From positions 91,234,000-91,297,999 of the forward strand of contig JBCNJP010000010.1 in assembly GCA_039602395.1 (NCBI GenBank): a DNA stretch of 64,000 nt, read 5' to 3'. Under the pieces are notes generated by a model. It searched no databases. It saw only the letters and a list, made by a program, of their open reading frames with translations, and was not told where the DNA came from. A program made the translations under genes and the position numbers. This document shows positions 22,676 through 34,491 of this stretch, in pieces. Numbering within the stretch: position 1 is the first letter of the stretch; every line of letters begins with the position of its first letter. Source of the DNA: Deinandra increscens subsp. villosa. Lineage: Eukaryota; Streptophyta; Magnoliopsida; Asterales; Asteraceae.

Positions 22676-25600
22676 TGTAACAACTGCAACTTCCCAAGTT
22701 AACTCCGTTAACTTTTCCCGTTAGCTCCGTTAGTTCCGGTAGCAAACCCGAGACCCGTGAATCGAATAATTGCACATGTGTTAATGTTTATTTGCTAATT
22801 AATTTTTAATAACTTGTTTCGTGAATTTATTTCGTGACCTTATGTGTCATTTGTAAAAATTTGCATTTTTTTTTTTGCGAAACCGGGCTTCGTGCGTGAA
22901 TTCGAATTTTTATGTATAAATGATACTTATACTTGTCCCGACTAAACATTTCATGTTAAATAAGTTTAAAAACATTTAGAAACATTTCTAGTAATTTTAT
23001 TTACAAGTTTTGGTGTTAAAAACCCCCTTTTTCTAGAGTTTTGGACATTTTTACTTAAAATGGAACTTGAGGGACTAAAGATGTAAATTTTTATAACACA
23101 AAAATCTGCCCTAGATCTCTTCCCCCTCTCATTTCACGCATACATCCTCCTCCTCCCTCCATTCTTACGGCTCTCCACACATATACACACACACTTGCAA
23201 TTTTTCGTGAAATCAAGCATCAAGAAGCAAGGATTTGGAGTTTTAAGCTTCTACAAGCTTCAAGGAGTCTAGAAGAAGCTCCCTTCTCATCTCATCCTTC
23301 TCAAATCCGAAAATCATACCTCAACTTGTAAGCCCTAGAAATCTTTAACTCGAAATTGTAGGTTGCATGTGTGTTCTTAAGTGTTTATATGCTAAATGGA
23401 GTGTTATGATGCTCATGAACCATGATTTAGGTTAAGCTATGTTAGCTCATGATTTGGGACAGATTTTTGAATGATTTTAGAGCTGGAAATTTGAACTCAA
23501 ATCTGTCATGTATGTTCTTGTATGAATATTGGGTGTTTGGACATGAAAATTGGGCATGTGTGCTTGTATGCTAGTTGTTATGTTGGGTTTTTGCTATGAA
23601 CTTGATATGAACATGTTGAGAACTGAAAATCCATGTTAAAGTGTTTATAATTATGTTAGTAGGTGTTGGATGACCAAATTGTTGCTCAAAATTAGAAAAC
23701 CGAAATTTTTGCAAACTATAAAATAGGGACAGATTCGTCCAGATTTTTAGGCTGACTTGCAGAGGTCATAACTCACTCAATTTTTATCGAAATCAGTTGA
23801 TTCTTTTTCCGTAGTAAAGTTTCATGTCTTAGCTTTACAACGGCTATTCGCACACTTTCTAAAACCCCCGTTTGGTTAGTCAAAACACAGCTGCAAGTCG
23901 GGTACTCAAAGCTGTCATTTTCTGTGAGAAGTGGACTTTGCAAATTGGTTGGGCATGTAAACCTTGTTTTAATGGTGCGTTTGCAACTTGAAATTGATGT
24001 TTATATATTAAAACTAAGATCTGGAGGTTTTGGTAAACAAACTCCAAGCTTTGATCAAATTATGGATTAATCAAATTCAATTTGCCTACTTTGACCTTCT
24101 ACAACAAAACAGATTTTTGGTCAACTTTCGATAGCCATAACTTGCTCATTTTTGATCGAACATGATTGATTCTTGTTGGGTGATAAACTAGGATGTCTTA
24201 GCTTTAAAACGGCTATTTATACGCCTTCTAAAACCTTCGTTTGGTCACCCAAACTGCTGCTGCAAAACAGGTACTCAAAGCTGTTTGAAATTTTAAAAAG
24301 TAGACTTTTCTAACGGGTCGGACATGTAAACCTTATTATGTTGGGGTGTTTGCTATTTGAAATTGATGTACACATATTAAATATAGGATCTGGAGCATTT
24401 GAGGTTTAAAACCCAAAAATTTAGTGAGTTATGCCAATTTCAAATTTTCATGAACTAGTTAACTATGTGCCAAATGGGTCAACTTGCAATGTGCATAACT
24501 TCTTCGTTATTCGATGTTTTTGATTGATTCTTTTTGCAACAAATCATGTTTAACATGTAGTTTAAGCCTGCAAAATTTAAGATCCTAACTCCTAAGTATG
24601 TAGATTTTGACTATGCCACTAGTTTGAGTGTTGAAGTTGACTTTCTGAGTCAACTTTGACCAAAATGGCAATTCTTTGAATTTCTCTCAATCTGAAACTT
24701 TTGTATGCATTGTATGACTTGTGTGACTACATGAAACATGTTTAGGTGCTAAGATTGCTATTTTCGTCCTCGCGACACCTCCTAACCCGTTTAGGCCATA
24801 TTTACCCAAACAGGTTATGTGTGACCGACTTGTTGAATCTTTTGCTGTGTACCAGTGCCCCCCTAAGGTGAGTTCATTACTATATGTTGTTATGTCCTTT
24901 CAGGGATGATAACGTGCAGCGGTAAGGTATTTCTTACTAAGTAAACTTTTCCGACCAAATATCATATGTATCATTGAATTGATTGATAAACTAAAAAGTC
25001 CTTACATTCGGGCCGTTAATATAGAATAGCTAGGTGATGTTGAGTAGTACTACTGGGGATTGACACCCCCGCCCAGCGGTGCACGGGATGCACCAACCCG
25101 ACTGGCGGTCGGACTGGGACCAATGTTACCCTACCCTCCGTGGTCTTTCAGGACACGGGAAGGCAAAATCCGTAGGTAATACCTATACATTGTCAGCTTC
25201 GGTTGCGAACAATTCAAATGTGCATAACTTAGGCTAGCTACCTACGATATGGAAAACTTACTAGTCTTATGATATTGATTGTGTTTTACCTTTCTTTGAT
25301 CATAAAATTTTGGTCTACTTGTGACGGGTAGACCGCTTAGTGAACTCACCAGCCTTGGCTGACACTTGATTGTTGAATGCTTTTCAGGTTAGCTTGGAGG
25401 ATCATGGATGGCACGGGCAGCGGCAGTACTTGTCCTTTGTAAAACCCTTTTTGAAATTGTATTTCAGATACTTTAGTAATCACTTTTACTAAACTACAAC
25501 CTTGTAAACTTTTATTGCTTCCGCTGATTTTTGTGAAATGTAAACTCTGATTTATTTAATGTAATACATGACTGTTTACCCCTTTAACTATGGCTTGGTT

Positions 25601-25681
25601 GTAACTAAAGACTTGGATCCTGGTCTGGATCATACCCCCAACGCGGTTATACTCCGTTAGTGGAAATGTGGGGGTGTGACA
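22676..25681 (+). repeat. LARD-1 3' LTR (3006 bp)
   Basis: It is a direct repeat of 16241-19247. It differs by one T in a poly-T run (11 against 12) and one substitution that I found. Confidence 0.95.
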
Positions 25682-25686
25682 GTTTG
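25682..25686 (+). repeat. Target site duplication GTTTG (right) of LARD-1
   Basis: It is identical to 16236-16240 and confirms one transposition event. Confidence 0.95.
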
Positions 25687-25932
25687 TAAGGGTGTTATAT
25701 AAACCCATTAGTTTATGATTGTAGGAAGCTTTTGGATTTACGATTTTGGTCTCTCTCTTGTGTTTACGATCAGATTCATTAAGCTCAAGAAAGTTTGTGT
25801 TTCATTCAAGATTTGATCTTTATTGTTTATCAAATCTCTTTCATCTACTTTCTTCTCGAATCAATCACTTACGAGGATTCCGCACTCGTTTGTGATATCA
25901 ATATCGTGACTTGATAGTTTTTCTGGACCTAT
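25687..25932 (+). mobile_element. Copia element 5' LTR, right part
   Basis: It continues the LTR that starts at 16120, for a reconstructed length near 370 bp. It has a TATA box TTATATAAACCC at about 25696. The end before the PBS is not a clean CA, so the border is uncertain by a few bases. Confidence 0.65.
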
Positions 25933-26345
25933 AATTGGTATCAGAGCCAAGAATCACTGATTCGAGGCTCTCAAGGTATTGGATTCGAGTATTTTCTGGA
26001 TAAGGTTCAAGTTTTTGAAGGTTTGAAGCTGCTGGTGGTGTTTACGATTGGTGTTGCTGCTGTTCTTGTGAGTTTACGACATATTTCTGGGTTTTTCTGG
26101 GTGTTTACGACTGGTTTGTTTGAAGATCTGCATCGGAAACTCGTTTATGACATAAAGATTGGATTTTTATCAGTTTACGATCCGGAGAGTTGGAGTTTAC
26201 GGTTGTACTTGATCGTAATCGGTGTTTACGACTGCCTCTTATCGGAAACGGTGTTTACGACACAATTGTTTACGATCCTGTGTTACCTCTTATCGTAATT
26301 AGGAGTTTACGATTCAGTTCAATCGTAATCAAGGGTTTATGATCG
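25730..26345 (+). repeat. GTTTACGA repeats in the copia LTR end and leader
   Basis: About eleven dispersed copies of GTTTACGA(T/C) occur before gag. Several inverse words (ATCGTAAT) can pair with them. For example TTACGATT and AATCGTAA at 26307-26328 form a perfect 8-bp stem with a 6-nt loop. Confidence 0.7.
25936..25948 (+). promoter_or_regulatory. Copia primer binding site (initiator tRNA-Met)
   Basis: TGGTATCAGAGCC lies at the LTR/leader border, as in most plant copia elements. Confidence 0.9.
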
Positions 26346-26401
26346 GAATCTCTCTTTTTGGACATTTGGACTTTAGATTTAAGTTCTCCTAAGCTTACGT
26401 T

Positions 26402-28705
26402 ATGGATTTCAAACCGAGTATGTATCAGAAGTTGGATTTTGAGATTGGATCCATCACTCGTCCACCAAGACTCACATTGGCGGATAATTTTCTGGAGTGG
26501 AAATATAGGTTTGAAAACCACTTGAAGAGTGTTGATCTAAGACTATGAAGAGCAGTAATTCATGGGGCATACACGCCTACACACTCAGAAGGAGTTAATG
26601 CCTGGAAAGCTGAAAAGGAAGACGACTATGATGATGATGATTGGGAAAGATGTAACAAAGCTGAGAGGGCGTTTGCTATTATGACTATGGCACTGACACC
26701 AGATATTGCACAAGGATTTAAGCACTGCAAGACTGCAAAGCAACTCTGGAATGCTTTGGTAGTAGCATATGAAGGAAATCCAGACATAAAGGCAAGCCGT
26801 AAGCAAATGCTGAAGTAGAAATTCAATCTCTTCAACCACATTCAAGGAGAATCCTTTGAAGCACAGGTGCAAAGGTTCGTGTCTCTGATGGCCGAAATGT
26901 CAAGCTACAATGTTGAACCAGATCAGGAAGATAAGAATCTGAAACTGCTGAATAGCTTACCAAAATCCTGGAATACCAACATCTCCATCATTAAAGACAA
27001 CAACAAGATGAGTGAGCTATCTCTTGATGAGATGATCAACAAACTGAAGTCAAAACTTATTGATGACAAGCAGAGAGAACTGAACCATATAAGCTCTCTT
27101 TGTTTGGCGGGAAAATTGAACCAAGCACTGTTGTCAGAAGAAGTGGGTTCTAAGCAAGATGGAAAGTCAACTGGGAGTGGACCGAGCTCTGTCACAAAGT
27201 CAACTACTTTTGTGGCACAACCTTAATCAAGTGCAAGTGGAGGTGTCAACCCTGATGCTACAAATGATCCTAACTTTGCCCTCGGAATGGGATTTATGAA
27301 CAACTATCATGCTCTTATGGCAGGAACTTTAGTGCCTACTGAGATGCTGTCGGGGGAGCTAAACCAGATAAATCCTGAAGATGTAGAGATGTTAGATGTT
27401 TCTTGGCAGATGGCAATGGCTGTTTTCAGAGCAAAGAAGTTCATGGCAAAGACTGGGAGAAATGTGTGGAAGGATCAAGATAAGATTAGGATGGGGTTCG
27501 ACAAGAGCAAGCTGAGGTGCTACAACTGTGACGAGTACGAGCATTTCGCAAGAGAGTGCACCAAACCGAGGAGAGAAAGAACAGAAGAAAGGAAAGCAGG
27601 TGATAGCAAAGGGAAGGCAGAGTCAAGTGCTTTGGTTGTGCAGGAAGGTGGTGGATATGACTAGACTCCTCAGATAAAAGAGTTTAGCCTGTCACATGCA
27701 ATGATTGCTGCTATGGAAAGGGATGATGAGGAAGAGCATGCATTTGTTGTAACTGATGAGAAACCTGAAGAGATTCTGGTGGAAGACAAGGAAGCCTTTG
27801 CTGCTGAGGTTGATAAAATCAAGGTATGTCCTAATCCCACTTGTGCTCGTATAATTCCTAGACTTAGGCAAATTTGTAAAAATTATGAGATAGAACTGTT
27901 TGAGATAAAATGCGAGAGGAGTTCTTTTAGGGGTAGATGGCAAAAGAATAAGGAGAAGGTAAAAGCTCAGAAACTAGACATTGTGAAATATCAAAAACTT
28001 GCTACTGAGAAAACTCTACTGTATGACAATGCTAAGTTAGAAATAGCTGAACTGAGTAAGCAGATAGATGAACTTAAGCATAAGAACAATGAGTTGCAAG
28101 TAAAACTTGATGTGAATCATATGAGAAGCAAAAGAATGCTAGAGGCTAGTAAGTCTTTGAACACCTGCATAACTGATGTTAGAATGGGTAAGGACAAAGG
28201 TAGAAAAGGAATTAGCTTCTCAGACAAAAACAAGAATGATGTTCCGCAAGATAGAACTAGAGATATAATAGGAATAATCTTTGAGGAGGATCAGGTAGAT
28301 AGATCTGAAACAGGAACACATGAGATAGGACCTCCCTTAGATAGTGTTCTGGTAGGAGTGACACCTATGACTGATCAGGAATTTGAAAATGAGAAACACA
28401 TGATCTATGGGTTGGGTAATCAGGATAAAATTGTGACACACGCTTGTGAACCAAGCACTTCCCAGGACTCATTAAACAATAGTGTTGAACCTGCTGATGG
28501 CTTTGTTTCATGTGCAGATGAAGTAGGTATTGAAGATGTATCTGGGGAGGATGCTAAATGTTTAAAAGTCTATGAATGTCATGTGTCTAGTAGTTTGATG
28601 TCTGATTTACCTAAGGACGATGTTCTGGCATCTGTGTCAGAACTTAATACGTCCGAGTCAAAACAATTAGTTGTATCTTTGCTTTCAAAACATGTTTCTG
28701 ATTCC
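26402..28705 (+). pseudogene. Copia gag region, broken
   Basis: It starts MDFKPSMYQK. A UBN2-type copia gag follows (WKYRFENHL, AKQLWNALVVAYEG, KLLNSLPKSW), then a CCHC zinc knuckle CYNCDEYEHFAREC at about 27519-27560. A long coiled-coil spacer comes next (TEKTLLYDNAKLEIAEL... region, about 28000-28150), as in copia elements with an extended gag. In-frame stops occur at 26546-26548, 26816-26818, 27224-27226 and about 27662. No protease, integrase or RT follows: the copia sequence stops near 28705 and Tat sequence takes over. Gag forms the particle; this copy cannot make it. Confidence 0.85.
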
Positions 28706-30840
28706 AAAATCACGGTTGCAGGAGTCCCAGTACCGGCATTCACAGGGATTCTCAAGCCAGTCTTCTTTGGAAACTCCAGCCCGATCAAGATTCTCTGTGC
28801 AGGATCCTTAGGGATATGTACAGACGTACATCAGGGAGATTTCATCCCTATGCAGGATGCTACAACAACTAAGCCTAATGTACCTACAAATCCATGATAC
28901 AGACCTAGACCCCGGATTCAGGATCCTTAGATCAGTAATGTATCCAACCATATACCTGTTGTCTCTAACGAAAATGTCTTTAGGATACATGGATCAACCA
29001 GAATCTGGATAGGGAGCTCCCAAGGCTGAAAGACATGATTTCTATTATTCCTAGGGTGGTTAGGACAATTCCCGAAGTACCCCTGGAAAGCCATAAGATT
29101 TGGAGATTCGCCTGGCCCATCTGTGAAGTTGAGATTCTAAAATGATTTCAGACTCCTAGCAGGAAACTATACGATGGGATAACGGATCCCAAAGAGCATG
29201 TAGCACATTATAGGGAGCGCTAGGAAATCAACCCAATTTCTATAAATATCAAGGAAGCCTGTTTGTGCAAAGGATTTGGCTCCACTTTAACAGGACCAGC
29301 TATAAAATGGCTACTGAGTATCCCTCCTAACACCATTACTTCGTTTTCTCATTTAGTTAATTTGTTTAATAATCAATTCTCTTGCAGTAGAATGTGTTTG
29401 AGAAATTGACATGTGACATATACAGAGTGGTTCAAAAGCTAGATGAGTCGCTCAAGAATTATGTTACCAGATTTGGGTGAGAATCCTTAGAGATTCCTCA
29501 TCTAGATATGGCAGCCCCATTGAGAAATTCAAGATGGGACTGAGTAATGGTTCCCGTTTTTATGATGACATTGTTATGACTCCTTGCAGGAATCTGGACA
29601 AAGTACGTAATAGGGCATTAAGGTTCATTCATCTAGAAGATGACAAAAGGTTTAACCAAAGATTTGATGTCACCAAGCACGATACCAATGCCAAAAAAAT
29701 CGGAATCTCCTCGAAAGTAGAACAGATCCCGACCTTATCCCAAACATGATAACCAAAGAATCAATGTTGTTAAATAAGATGAAGATGATGATGAAGAATA
29801 CCCTAAGGTATCCGAGTATTGTTTTTTAGTTGATATTCATGGTTTGATGTGTGCCATGCAGGATTTAGGTGAAAAAGCAAGGTGGCCCAAGAAAAACGAC
29901 AAACAGGGATCCTGGAAGGACAAATCTAGGTGGTGCGCTTACAAGGAAGATTTCGGCCACTTGACCGATGAATGCAGAACGCTCAGAATGGAAATTAGCT
30001 ACCTGCTCAGTAAGAAGCATCTCAAAGAACTATTGGGTAGGAAAAAAAGTAGAATCCAAGAACCAGAAAACCCCCCAAAAAGAGCGTAATCTCCACCCAC
30101 GGATGCCAAGATCATCAATTTCATCTCAGGAGGCTTAGACATTTGCGAGAACTCATTCTCATTAGCAAAAAATCAAGCTAAAGAGGCTAAGTCTGAACAG
30201 GGTGACAGACCTGTCTGTACATCAAGATTGACTGAGGATAAAGTGATCTCGTTTGATGAAACCAATCGACGCAATGTTCAAGATCCTCACCATGATAGTC
30301 TAGTGGTAACTCTAATACTAATCATTTTGTTCGCAGGATCCTAATAGATAATGGAAGCTCACTCAACATCATTCAGCTTCATGTGTTCAAGAAGATGAAC
30401 ATTTTAGAAAATGATAGCATTCCCAGATCATCGGTGTTAGTTGGCTTCAGCGGAGAAACCAAAAACACAATTGGGGATATTTAGTTGCCGGTTTACATAG
30501 AGGGGGTAAACTCAATGCAAATATTTTGTGTTATAGATTTCCTTTCTTGTTGCAATATAATTTTGGGTAGGCCTTGGATACACGAGATAATATTTGTACC
30601 TTCAAATTATCACCAATGTATCAAGCTTCCTACACCCCGGGGAGTTATCAGAATAGAAAGTGACCAGCAGGAAGCTAAGAACTGCTACTCATCATCAATG
30701 AAGAGCACAACAAAATCAAAGCCAGCATAGTAACTACAAAAATAGGCACTTGACGTTCAGGAAACCAGGGAACTCGACGTTAAAGAAGTTCAATTGAATC
30801 TTGAGGATCCTGAAGTTAAAAGCTTGGTTTGTCTTGAGGT
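28706..30840 (+). pseudogene. Tat-3 gag and protease, truncated at both ends
   Basis: Gag matches the Tat-2 gag (HQGDFIPMQ; KEHVAHYRER-like; GFGSTLTGPAIKWLLSIPPNTI-type; MTPCRNLDKVRNRAL). The knuckle WCAYKEDFGHLTDEC has lost the usual first His (Lys). Protease reads ILIDNGSS, followed by ILGRPWI. Many stops and frameshifts are present. The UAG shared by all Tat copies is at 30728-30730, here followed by a second stop. The element ends at 30840 against the reversed LTR of Tat-2. The left junction falls in-frame within the copia ORF. Confidence 0.8.
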
Positions 30841-31411
30841 TGTTTTGGTCAAAAATTGTCTAAGCAATTAGTTGATCAAACTTTGTAAGTGAGGTAGCGT
30901 GTTTGATGAAGTTAACAAGGAAAATGCAAGTTTGGATGTTGACACAATGATGTAACGAGGGAAAAATCCAGGAATCCCTGAGTATCCACAAGGATCCTAG
31001 CAAAAAACCTCCGGAGCCGGCTTAAAGTGCCTGCTGCTTGAAACTTTTATATAATCAGAAAGTATTCGAGTACAAATGAAGTGAGCTCGAGTTCTATGTG
31101 TTACAGAGAGTTCTGATAGCAAGTATCGTGTGTAGTGTGTGAGCCTAGAGCTTAATATATAAAGATTACATCGCAACTAATTATCTTCCTAAAAACTAGC
31201 AACTAACCCCACGCCTTCCCACTAGCCGTTAAGGTCCATTTGGTCCATGTTTCTTGTTAGTTGACCGGGTCTTTAGGACACGTGAATTATATCAGAGATA
31301 ATCTGCAAAAATAAACAAAGAGGAAATAATTGTTAGTTAAAAATAAATTTCAGGATCCTTACAGTGAAGTGCTTGCGAGCTTCTCGGCATACCTGAAATC
31401 CGGTACCAACA
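30841..31411 (-). mobile_element. Tat-2 3' LTR (571 bp)
   Basis: On the minus strand it runs TGTTGGTACCGG to TTGACCAAAACA. About 215 bp of its inner end match 40572-40786 closely. Confidence 0.85.
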
Positions 31412-31428
31412 ATTGCCCCCAAATTTTT
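31412..31428 (-). promoter_or_regulatory. Tat-2 polypurine tract
   Basis: Minus strand AAAAATTTGGGGGCAAT lies directly upstream of the 3' LTR. Confidence 0.75.
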
Positions 31429-31670
31429 TACGGATGGCGCATGCAAGCCAGCTGTCAAGAATTTGAATTCTGATCTTATCGCTAAGTAACCATGATCCGA
31501 GAGGAATTAGTTCGGCCCAACTTCCTAGGCGAGGTTCTCGTCAGCATATTCACCCTTAAAACCCCCTCTCCTCTTCATATTTTCGCACAACTCTTTTTTG
31601 GAAACCCTAGAGCTCCTCCAATCTTCCACAGGTCAGTTTCTTCTTCTTACTGTTGAGTTTTCCTTTAACG

Positions 31671-33433
31671 ATGAGCAAGAAGAACCTTTTCTCCAGCGCC
31701 ACTTTCTTCGACAATGTGGCGCAGGGTTTCACCGATCAGGGCCTTCTTCCGACGACGAAGGAGGAGACCTGTAACTTCGACGATCGTTGTATCGAGATGT
31801 TGTAGCGATCCTCGTGCTTCCCTGAGGGAACTGAATTCCATCCTTATGATGCTCGTCTGAAAGCCGATCATATCTCTTCTGAATGAGTTTGTTTCCTTTA
31901 CTACCCTTTCCTTATCGGCATAACATTCCCTTTTCCCCCCTTTGGTGAATGAGTTCTTTTTAGTCACTCGCTTAGCTTATTCTCAAGTCATGCCAATGAT
32001 TTAGCGAATTCTTTTCTTTCTTTACCACTTGAACCAAACCCGTGATTTGAACATCGGGGTCGCTGAAATCTGCAAGGTGTATCAGCTTGGCACCCATGGT
32101 AACAGTCGGTTCGTTCTGAAAACCAGAACCGGAGAAGCCCAAATGATTCTAAGGGCTTCTCACAACGATCACGATTGGAGACGCCAATTCTTCTTTGTCA
32201 AAAGGGAAAGTCTATCCGGTTGCAAGAAGCTTCCTACCCAATGGGTTGTCAGGGGTAGGAAGAGTTTTCTGAGCTATTTCAACTCTGTAATTTCTTTTAC
32301 TTGTTTCACCAATTTTTGTATTTCATGTGTTTGCAGCTCCCAAGTTTGAAGCATTGATCAAACCTTCCCAGGATTCCACCAAGAAGCTCAAAGATCTTTA
32401 CAGCATCCCAGCCTCTGAAAGAAGCTACCTTCCTGAAGGCGTGGTAAGTGCTCAGACCACTTCTTAGCAATCCCCAAGCCCATCCAGGACCATGTCTGCC
32501 GGTACTTGTAGGAACTTGTTTCTATTTTGTTTCAGGCTACATCTTGTTGTCTCTGGAAACTGATCTCTTATTGGCTCTGATAAAGCTCCATTCAGCCTCC
32601 AACTTCTCTTACCAGGACCTCAAGCTCCTAATTGCCAAGAAGGAAAAGACTGAGGAAACCAGCAGCAAAGCCCCTCAAGACGTTTCAGCTCCCAAATTCC
32701 GGCCTCCCAGTACTCGATCCAAGACTTCTTCTGCCAAGAAGTGCAAGGCTTCAGACACCACCATGAACGTGGACAGTTTCGAGGGCCTTCATCCTGTTGC
32801 AGCAGCCAACAAGCTGCTCTCTCTGCAAGCTGTGGTGAACATTGTAAGTGCACATAAATAACAGAGAAGTATGTTAAAATTAAAGATAGAATACTTCCCT
32901 TGTTGGTTCTGACCCACTTTGATTTGATGCAGGGTATTGAGAAGCTGAGCCATGAAGTCATCGAGCTCGAAGGCAAACTGGAAGCAGCTGAGCAGAAGCT
33001 CGAGTCCTCTAAGCTTAAACTTGATGAAGCCTTGCTCCGCATCGAGCAGATGGGTAAGATAACTGCCAGCAAGAATCGCTACCATGAGAAGCAGCTCAAG
33101 GAACAAGAGGCTGTTGTTGCCGAAGCCTTGAACCTGGCCGATCAAAATTCCAAGTCCTCAGTTGCCATCAGCGTGCTTGAGTGCATGATTGAGATGGCCA
33201 AAAGTGCGCAGGCTGAAGGTTTCACTCCAGAGAGCTGACTAGTCAAAGATTGGGAGGTGAGCCTTAAAAGGCTGATGGTTGAGAAGGATGAAGCTACTGG
33301 GAAGGTGGCTAAGGAGACTGAGTCGGAGGTCATGGTGGCGGACAGGGAAGCTGGTGGCGAGAAGGACAAGGGCAAGGGCAAGGAGGTGGCAGCTGGTGAG
33401 AAGGAAGTGGGTGATGAAGGAAATCTTGACTAG
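31671..33433 (+). pseudogene. Antisense gene copy D (Tat-2), four exons, broken
   Basis: It lies antisense to Tat-2 pol, 260 bp from the PPT. Exons by homology and GT-AG borders are 31671-32254, 32337-32443, 32596-32843 and 32933-33433. Residues include MSKKNLFSSATF, THGNSRFVLKTRTGE and SHNDHDWRR in exon 1, APKFEALIKPSQ in exon 2, a Lys-rich exon 3, and a strong coiled coil in exon 4 (GKLEAAEQKLESSKLKLDEAL) ending in a Gly/Lys/Glu tail. Stops in exon 1 (near 31802 and 31882) and exon 4 (33236) plus small indels inactivate it. All splice borders are kept. Confidence 0.8.
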
Positions 33434-34491
33434 GTCGGAGCCCACATTTTGATCATCATGGTGTGTTGTGCATATTTTGATCTTGTAGTAAATTTTGAAA
33501 AATATTTGAATAAGGATCCCGTAGGATGCTCAATAGCATAACTTAGTTAAAATACTTAAAAGTTTATAAAACTTGCCAACATTATCAAACCATGATGCTA
33601 GCCAATACTCAGTTAATAATAAAAACATATAATATATGCATTACCAATGTCACCTGTTCTAGAATATTCCAGTGAAGATCCTTAAGGATCCTTAAGAATC
33701 CTTAAGATAGACTTGGTGAAATCCTGATAAAACCGAGAATAAATCTTGAGTACTTACGAACGAATTAAACGGGGGTCAAGCCCATCTTAGTCCTTTGAGG
33801 TATAAAATGCCTGATAAGTATTGGGTCTAAGCCAACTGGGGTCAAGCCCTTAAAACTTGAGAGACACGAAAGTGCCTAAACCTTAGTTAATGTGGAAACA
33901 TTAATAACCTTCGTTAAACTGAGGTCAAGCTCAAAAAATACTTGGGACTAAGTCAACTGGGGTCAAGCCCTTAAAACTTGAGAGACACGAAAGTGCCTAA
34001 ACCTTTGTTGACATGAAAATGCCAAAAACCTTAGGACCTTTTTGGAATGACATGTCTGCCACCCATTTTTTAGATGCACTCTATGGCCAACACTGATGAA
34101 ATTATCAGCCACCCGTGGATGTACTGGTCGCACCACCTTGAACCATAGGCGACCACCGTGCGCTCCTAGTGAGGGTCTTGCGCTCCAGGCGATTCCCATT
34201 AGTGAACGAGAAGGTGAAACCCTCCTAAACCTTTGATTGCATTCAGAATTCTTTAGACTTAGAAGAGGTGATCAACCTCTAGCTTATGACAGGATGCTTG
34301 GAACTTCTGCAAAACACTCAAAGCTTGGTGAGGGGTGGGTGTTAGCTTGTCTATGACCCCTCCGATGCCTAAGTCAGTAATTATTCCATAAAGATAATAA
34401 TATGAAATCTATATAAGAATCAAAGTCATACTTGAGGTTTTCGAAGCTTAAACAAGGATTCTTGGAGATGCTTAGAGGATCTAGAGGACAC
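33434..34491. repeat. Tat-2 spacer with tandem repeats
   Basis: No gene is seen. About two copies of a 120-bp unit lie at 33820-34020 (AACTGGGGTCAAGCCC and TTGAGAGACACGAAAGTGCC words). A cluster of GGATCC/TTAAG words lies near 33680. It sits between convergent pol and antisense gene, like 3350-4669 in Tat-1. Confidence 0.7.

Larger units (their letters stand above)
16241..25681 (+). mobile_element. LARD-1: complete non-autonomous LTR element, 9441 bp
   Basis: Two nearly identical 3-kb LTRs (16241-19247 and 22676-25681) flank a 3428-bp internal domain, with target duplication GTTTG. The internal domain has an initiator-Met PBS directly after the 5' LTR and a purine tract before the 3' LTR, but no ORF beyond 91 codons. 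Long LTRs with a non-coding interior match the LARD definition. TTTCGGGACGAAAATTC at 22644-22660 resembles the pol end of plant Tekay/Del chromoviruses (recollection), suggesting a Ty3/gypsy parent that supplies proteins in trans. The LTRs show only one substitution (18107 G / 24542 A) and one poly-T length difference that I could find, so the insertion is very recent. Confidence 0.93.

Noticed and set aside
16241..25681. 3-kb direct repeats as a segmental duplication or assembly artefact
   Set aside because: TG...CA ends, PBS, polypurine tract and a perfect 5-bp target duplication show an LTR element.
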